64,000 nt of DNA from Rhynchopus sp. YZ270_cl-10 (Eukaryota; Euglenozoa; Diplonemea; Diplonemida; Diplonemidae). Below are positions 63,301-64,000 of this stretch, in pieces (position 1 is the first letter of the stretch; every line of letters begins with the position of its first letter). Made by a program: the position numbers and the translations under genes. The notes below the pieces were generated by a model that was not told the DNA's origin, did not search any database, and saw nothing but the letters and a program-made list of their open reading frames with translations. The stretch spans positions 1,178,001 to 1,242,000 of the forward strand of contig OZ037879.1 in assembly GCA_964035575.1 (NCBI GenBank), in the 5' to 3' direction.

Positions 63301-64000
63301 TGTTCACAACGCTTTGAATTGGCAGAGCTGGAGCCTGCAAAGGCTTTGGAGGTGTTTGTACGCAGCATCATCCCCATGCTGACACACTCCCGCGCACCAG
63401 AGCTGATCTGGGAGCTTTTCAGAATAATGTCCGCCTTAGAGAGCCGCAACTTCAAGGAGGCGCTGAAGATTGCCTCCTTCCCTTCGCATGGTGTGCTGCT
63501 GGATTGCGTCATACCGAACGAAATCCCAGATGCAACCCCGGCTTCCGTTGGGATCACCATTGCTCGCGAGCTCTTCAAAATCATGACACCCCTTCAGGGT
63601 ACTGAAGTCCTCAACCGAGCGTTGTTCCAAGCCTGCAGTGGTGACGGCTGCCCTGCCGCAGTCAGCCCGCTGGTTGCGTTGGGTGCAAACCCCAATGCGG
63701 TAGATGATACCGGGTCGCGTCCATTGCACCTCGCCTCTGCTGGCCGTGTCAACGTTTTCAACGTCATCACAGAGCTTATCAAGGCCGGTGCAGACCCTAC
63801 ATTGCATAAGGAGACTGGGGACACACCGTTGCATATTGTGGCGTGCAACGCTGCCTTAGACTTTGCAGGGAACAAAGACGTTTTGAAATTGTTGACAGAA
63901 GGGACGCTGCTGAACATAGGTGACAGCAAGGGGGTGTCGCCCTTACAGCGTGCCGCAGACAAAGGCGTTGAAGAAGCGGTCCGCGCGCTTCTTGAGTTAG
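60367..64000 (+). CDS. Large ADP-ribosyltransferase-like and ankyrin-repeat protein, cut by the right edge
   Basis: An open frame of 1211 codons from ATG 60367 that runs off the window without a stop, so the gene is partial. The N-terminal 850 residues are mixed alpha/beta and not recognised. Residues about 860-965 resemble the mono-ADP-ribosyltransferase (ART) fold: CVYRVQP (Arg879), VILWGSLSVGSTD (898-907, matching the W-x-x-x-S-T-S strand), SVFKIHAAGGCDVCKWSRFA, then NADYLFPANSKFQVVGV, which parallels the E-x-E-V-LFPP-x-x-x-F-x-V end of ARTs but with Asn and Asp953 in place of the two glutamates. ARTs move ADP-ribose from NAD to proteins; here activity is doubtful. From about 1077 ankyrin repeats begin (SRPLHLASAGRVNVFNVITE then LIKAGADP; GDTPLHIVACNAAL; GVSPLQRAADKGVEEAVRAL) and continue past the edge. 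An upstream start in another frame (60377) gives only 60 codons. Confidence 0.83.
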   Translation, partial: MLLNVAAATEKQKSSRKMWTTASLKVQQTRGKRKAHQAATDPLFTIIAQLPGLPTAKQEVVAGLISHFKSSTDLDPLLDASQWANEKSKSDDGVTAEPTGRSILLDSAGKILRALCKREGVKAISEIVLDAMLATESRHNVSRALMTAMSEDYRDTSTVVVPLSDGLSQPHQVTQTQYLPAVVNFFNGAYANREPIEATVHGLAHWYDPRGVPTWEDGKNGPIRALLGNCKTMNEVHSYSQDPEVVYPLYAYSHTMYEKVVYALWLPPSGTTFAEASTTPSHSWKPLEKSAGLNDAFTRRKFLDGLHLTTEAADEIGSSLPVQDKLPMGMALTGGRFGYGELCLFTTCHGCTIFRHSLASALPSGLDAIILLRYENIYTEDWLPEEDPEEVVKENAAPKEKYLSPLWDSVAWVPPLAQGVRPCAFRFGDLPPSSVLEYIFARRFDEILGPGGETEWRALPVLSPPVAKLLTECRSAENAEKFREDIYNNALELVSDYPQPISVVQNICWRPVSALASWEAVTQAEAAMLAQKEIREDHHMLSWMPVGEVLIEENVSKADLGAAWLLSIEQPFSVLKVEGSCIYTNGRALKLNWKSKGIFGMLGTAGVTEVPASAHDDCCYAAGLLQKKKAHTAAQLHPDGKIVFVDIGNTATVTRSTDKSCLVLKSTPLDPRDITRHFKRIFMRKLEGKPTPTPNEIANALSVHQLSYGSQRYFAAFTGEPYVLCDADSGELCVLTRVFRQLTDQPAALVNDTMRTIQDERSKAELVVDTTTHAEASQSFFAEFNPLTHNKADPASLRSEFRSHKGATALWTDDAARGGHWTLHLPDRVCVDAKEAVLHRNGFMAHQMRAFVASIADALSTLRSSDDQGRRERDLCVYRVQPEMHLADRYNRSSVILWGSLSVGSTDLSVLSRAGGETKPKNSGATIKESVFKIHAAGGCDVCKWSRFARNADYLFPANSKFQVVGVTTTGGDGNAQVCSQRFELAELEPAKALEVFVRSIIPMLTHSRAPELIWELFRIMSALESRNFKEALKIASFPSHGVLLDCVIPNEIPDATPASVGITIARELFKIMTPLQGTEVLNRALFQACSGDGCPAAVSPLVALGANPNAVDDTGSRPLHLASAGRVNVFNVITELIKAGADPTLHKETGDTPLHIVACNAALDFAGNKDVLKLLTEGTLLNIGDSKGVSPLQRAADKGVEEAVRALLEL

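Overview
The window is eukaryotic nuclear DNA from a protist. Sixteen genes are supported, nine of them interrupted by short-to-medium spliceosomal introns (16 introns inferred; 15 of 16 donors begin GTATG, acceptors are mostly ACAG). Intergenic DNA is long, AT-rich and full of homopolymer runs, while coding DNA is moderately GC-rich. All sixteen genes lie on the + strand. Most start codons follow a polypyrimidine tract and an AG by only a few to a few tens of bases. One-strand gene arrays with acceptor-like sites before each start are the known arrangement of euglenozoans, which use spliced-leader trans-splicing and polycistronic transcription. With ordinary cis introns also present, a diplonemid-like euglenozoan is my best guess. 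No rRNA, tRNA or spliced-leader gene is present to prove it.

Layout. 0.7-7 kb: a small Jupiter/HN1-like protein, translation factor eIF5, and a coiled-coil protein. 8.9-10.7 kb: a papain-fold protein whose catalytic cysteine is glycine. 13-17 kb: two proteins of unknown function. 17.8-28.7 kb: a four-exon gene for a giant (about 2746 aa) ankyrin-repeat protein with a transposon-filled first intron. 29.7-31.9 kb: a small five-exon ankyrin protein. 36-43.3 kb: a SPRY-like protein, a probable nuclear protein of unknown function, and a signal-peptide-bearing Lys-rich protein. 44-49.5 kb: two nearly identical, intronless alpha-N-acetylglucosaminidase (GH89) genes in tandem. 52.3-56.2 kb: a pseudokinase with coiled coil, acidic Ser/Lys-rich tail and a PDZ-like domain. 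57.7-59.4 kb: a coiled-coil protein. 60.4 kb to the right edge: the start of a large protein with a degenerate ADP-ribosyltransferase-like segment followed by ankyrin repeats.

Between genes and inside introns lie at least five small DNA elements with terminal inverted repeats, four of them with target-site duplications (8 bp hAT-like, TTA Harbinger-like, TA mariner-like, and 5 bp), plus a 1.04 kb element with a 6 bp duplication. There are also several families of short dispersed repeats (R1-R4, R6, R7) whose recognised copies run almost without exception in the direction of the genes. The genes do not form one pathway. The common theme is scaffold and pseudoenzyme proteins (ankyrin, coiled coil, SPRY, PDZ, inactive kinase, inactive protease, degenerate transferase) set among a few housekeeping genes (eIF5, GH89).

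All family calls were made by eye from motifs. Exon joins were checked for reading frame and conserved motif continuity, not against transcripts.
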